From Acidobacteriota bacterium (lineage in GTDB: Bacteria; Acidobacteriota; Vicinamibacteria; Marinacidobacterales; SMYC01): a DNA stretch of 9,515 nt. Shown piece after piece: positions 8,111-9,515 of the stretch. The notes under the pieces are model-generated. The model was not told the origin of the DNA. It saw nothing but the letters and a program-made list of their open reading frames with translations, and searched no databases. The stretch lies in assembly GCA_030598165.1 (NCBI GenBank), contig JAUVQL010000016.1:1-9515 (forward strand), given 5' to 3'. How positions within the stretch are numbered: the stretch's first letter is position 1; every line of letters begins with the position of its first letter. A program made the position numbers and the translations under genes.

Positions 8111-9156
8111 TGAAATTCGAGGGTTTTATGTTTTGGCATCACACTGGCATCCGGGACTTTCGGAAGACCACCCCGTCTTCCAAAGACTGGTTGTTTGGGC
8201 TGAGTCTCGTCATAGCTCTGACCAGTTGCGATCTCCGAAGGCCTTTTACACTAATCACGGTATACAACCCGACATTGAAGATCTCCGTTCCCGTTCCCAA
8301 GGGATGGCGATCCGAGGAGGGCGGGCAGGCCGGATTCAGGATGCACATTTTTACCGGGGCTTCGGTCGATGTACCGGAGCGACCAGGCATCCGAGCACAG
8401 GTAATGCTGGGACCCTTGCCCCCAGGGACGGAGCTCGGTGAGCTGGCGAAGCGTTACACAAATGGTCATACTGTCTCCCGGGAGCAGGGTTATTCGCTCA
8501 ATGGAAACGCGGGGAAATCGTGGTTCTTTCATTCCGAAGATGGGACGGAGCGGTTTCGCCTCATGTTGACTCCCATTGAAGACAGGCTCTACGGAATCTA
8601 TGTTCACGGTGAACCAGCCACGATGGACGCTTATCGGTCTGCCCTCGACGCGATGTGGGATGGACTCTCCGTGGAAGAATCTCGTTTTTTTGAAACCTAC
8701 GAGCGGCCCGACGTTGGACTCTATCTGAAACACCCTAGCTCATGGGAACGGACGGCATTGATAGGCAAGGGAGACTCTTTCTTTGTAGCCTTTCGTAGCC
8801 CTCCGCTCCTTCTGGAGAGCGGAGGAGCGACCATCCATGCGACCCTCGAGATCAACGTCAACAAGGTCGAGCCGGGGATAACGTTGGAAAGCTTCTATGC
8901 CGCTCGATTCGAGATCCAGGGAGACAACTATCGGCTCCTATCTCATGACGTGATCCGGCAAGGAGACGCCATCTCTGATCTCTATCACCTCGAGACGCAG
9001 CTCGCCGACTACCTCGAACGCACGATCTATTGCGTCCGGGGCGACAAGAGCTTCATTTTCAAGTTCAATGCGCAAAACACGATCTATCGTCAAATCGAGC
9101 CTTGGATTGATGAGATGGTTGCGACATTCCAACCACGTGATGTGAAATCGTCTTAG
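8107..9156 (+). CDS. Predicted lipoprotein with two tandem PsbP/Mog1-like repeats, function unknown
   Basis: I do not recognise a named family. The frame is open further upstream inside guaB, but the ATG at 8107 (349 residues; a second ATG follows at 8110) overlaps the guaB stop as ATGA and sits behind a strong, possibly folded-spacer, ribosome site. The N-terminus has a long polar stretch with basic residues, then [14 protein letters not shown] with lipobox LTSC, so C41 should be lipidated after Sec export. Asp at +2 would favour inner-membrane retention under the E. coli rule, which may not apply here. The mature part is a duplication: residues about 53-190 and 198-343 share the order of an aromatic/beta opening ending in Trp ([17 protein letters not shown]), a [13 protein letters not shown] / [14 protein letters not shown] helix, and a final [14 protein letters not shown] / [15 protein letters not shown] helix-strand. 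This pattern recalls PsbP/Mog1-like folds; that is inference. Confidence 0.8.
   Translation: MMKFEGFMFWHHTGIRDFRKTTPSSKDWLFGLSLVIALTSCDLRRPFTLITVYNPTLKISVPVPKGWRSEEGGQAGFRMHIFTGASVDVPERPGIRAQVMLGPLPPGTELGELAKRYTNGHTVSREQGYSLNGNAGKSWFFHSEDGTERFRLMLTPIEDRLYGIYVHGEPATMDAYRSALDAMWDGLSVEESRFFETYERPDVGLYLKHPSSWERTALIGKGDSFFVAFRSPPLLLESGGATIHATLEINVNKVEPGITLESFYAARFEIQGDNYRLLSHDVIRQGDAISDLYHLETQLADYLERTIYCVRGDKSFIFKFNAQNTIYRQIEPWIDEMVATFQPRDVKSS
8263..9135 (+). repeat. Internal tandem domain duplication within the lipoprotein gene
   Basis: The protein segments encoded by 8263-8676 and 8698-9135 can be aligned by eye through matching landmarks: a strand ending at Trp67 versus Trp213, PGTEL (106-110) versus PGITL (256-260) followed by a helix, and Tyr176...Met183 versus Tyr327...Met337 near each end. 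Identity is low and no nucleotide repeat is visible, so the duplication would be old. Confidence 0.55.
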
Positions 9157-9162
9157 AACTGT

Positions 9163-9515
9163 ATGGCCACTATTCTGGATAGGGTGGGAGCACTGCTGGG
9201 GCACCTAGGTCGAGGCACCGAAGTAGGGACCGAGCTGGAGGTGCGCTCTGGAAAGAGTCCCGACGGCGCACTCCAAATGGTCAACGACGGTGACGGCCGT
9301 TACGAGCTCGTCGATAAAGGCGGTCGCCTCGGCGCCACACCCGATCGGTGGTCCCAGTACATGTACTTTCGGGTTGGATCGGACCTCCGGGCGCGACTTG
9401 GTGATCGGATGGTCATCGAGATCGAGTACTTTGGAACACACTACGGGACATTTAGGCTGCAGTACGCTTCACGAGATCCTTCGGCACCTTATGAAGGGTT
9501 ATACAAAGAGGCAAA
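9163..9515 (+). CDS. Hypothetical beta-rich protein, 3' partial
   Basis: The frame is open from an ATG 6 nt after the lipoprotein stop to the right edge, giving at least 117 residues. It lies in the same frame as the lipoprotein but after its TAG stop, so it is a separate gene. No clear ribosome site precedes it, which fits translation by re-initiation from the lipoprotein. The start, MATILDRVGALLGHLGRG, has no signal peptide. The rest alternates polar and aromatic residues (GDGRYELVDKGG, WSQYMYFRVGSDL, MVIEIEYFGTHYGTFRLQY, then SAPYEGLYK), a pattern that looks like a beta-sandwich or carbohydrate-binding-like domain. The motif of a YMYF strand followed by IEIEYF and FRLQY recalls domains attached to secreted glycan-active proteins, but I cannot name a family. 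The true C-terminus and any further domain are outside the window. Confidence 0.65.
   Translation, partial: MATILDRVGALLGHLGRGTEVGTELEVRSGKSPDGALQMVNDGDGRYELVDKGGRLGATPDRWSQYMYFRVGSDLRARLGDRMVIEIEYFGTHYGTFRLQYASRDPSAPYEGLYKEA

Noticed and set aside
9116..9135. A tggttg/caacca hairpin near the 3' end of the lipoprotein gene
   Set aside because: It is within coding sequence, has an 8-nt loop, no T-run and no clear relation to the next start codon; it is probably chance.

Overview
All genes in this window lie on the plus strand of what looks like a bacterial chromosome with moderately high GC. Housekeeping genes are separated by short gaps. The lineage is not certain. The mix of a ComM/YifB protein, a secreted phosphodiesterase ending in a 'LRTLGYVR'-type tail, an M23 peptidase beside secA, and guaB would fit Acidobacteriota or a neighbouring deep-branching Gram-negative group. 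That placement is inference from gene content, not from a marker gene.

Layout. 1-888: the 3' part of a ComM/YifB AAA+ ATPase, open at the left edge. 889-1120: a non-coding gap with overlapping GC-rich inverted repeats and a possible promoter. 1121-2485: an exported alkaline-phosphatase-superfamily phosphodiesterase. 2486-2657: a gap with a hairpin whose 3' arm can also pair with a later copy of its 5' arm. 2658-3602: a membrane-anchored M23 (LytM-type) endopeptidase with a coiled coil. 3603-3825: a gap with several small hairpins and a good sigma70-type extended -10 promoter. 3826-6564: secA, full length, with a C-terminal zinc-binding tail. 6647-8110: guaB (IMP dehydrogenase with CBS domains), starting at TTG behind a strong Shine-Dalgarno sequence. 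8107-9156: a lipoprotein of unknown function whose ATG overlaps the guaB stop (ATGA) and whose mature part is a tandem duplication. 9163-9515: the start of another gene, open at the right edge, encoding a predicted beta-rich protein.

How they fit together. SecA drives export through SecYEG, and three neighbours (phosphodiesterase, M23 peptidase, lipoprotein) are predicted Sec clients, but nothing shows joint regulation. The tightest unit is guaB, the lipoprotein and the partial downstream gene: the first two overlap by 4 nt and the next begins 6 nt after the lipoprotein stop.

Most of the window is ordinary. The observations most worth a second look are: the guaB-lipoprotein junction, where a perfect 6-bp hairpin would bring a distant but excellent Shine-Dalgarno sequence to normal spacing; the duplicated lipoprotein of unknown function coupled to guaB; the mutually exclusive stems upstream of the M23 gene and after yifB; and an apparent insertion of about 16 residues in SecA nucleotide-binding domain 1. 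No mobile element, CRISPR array, tRNA or rRNA was seen.
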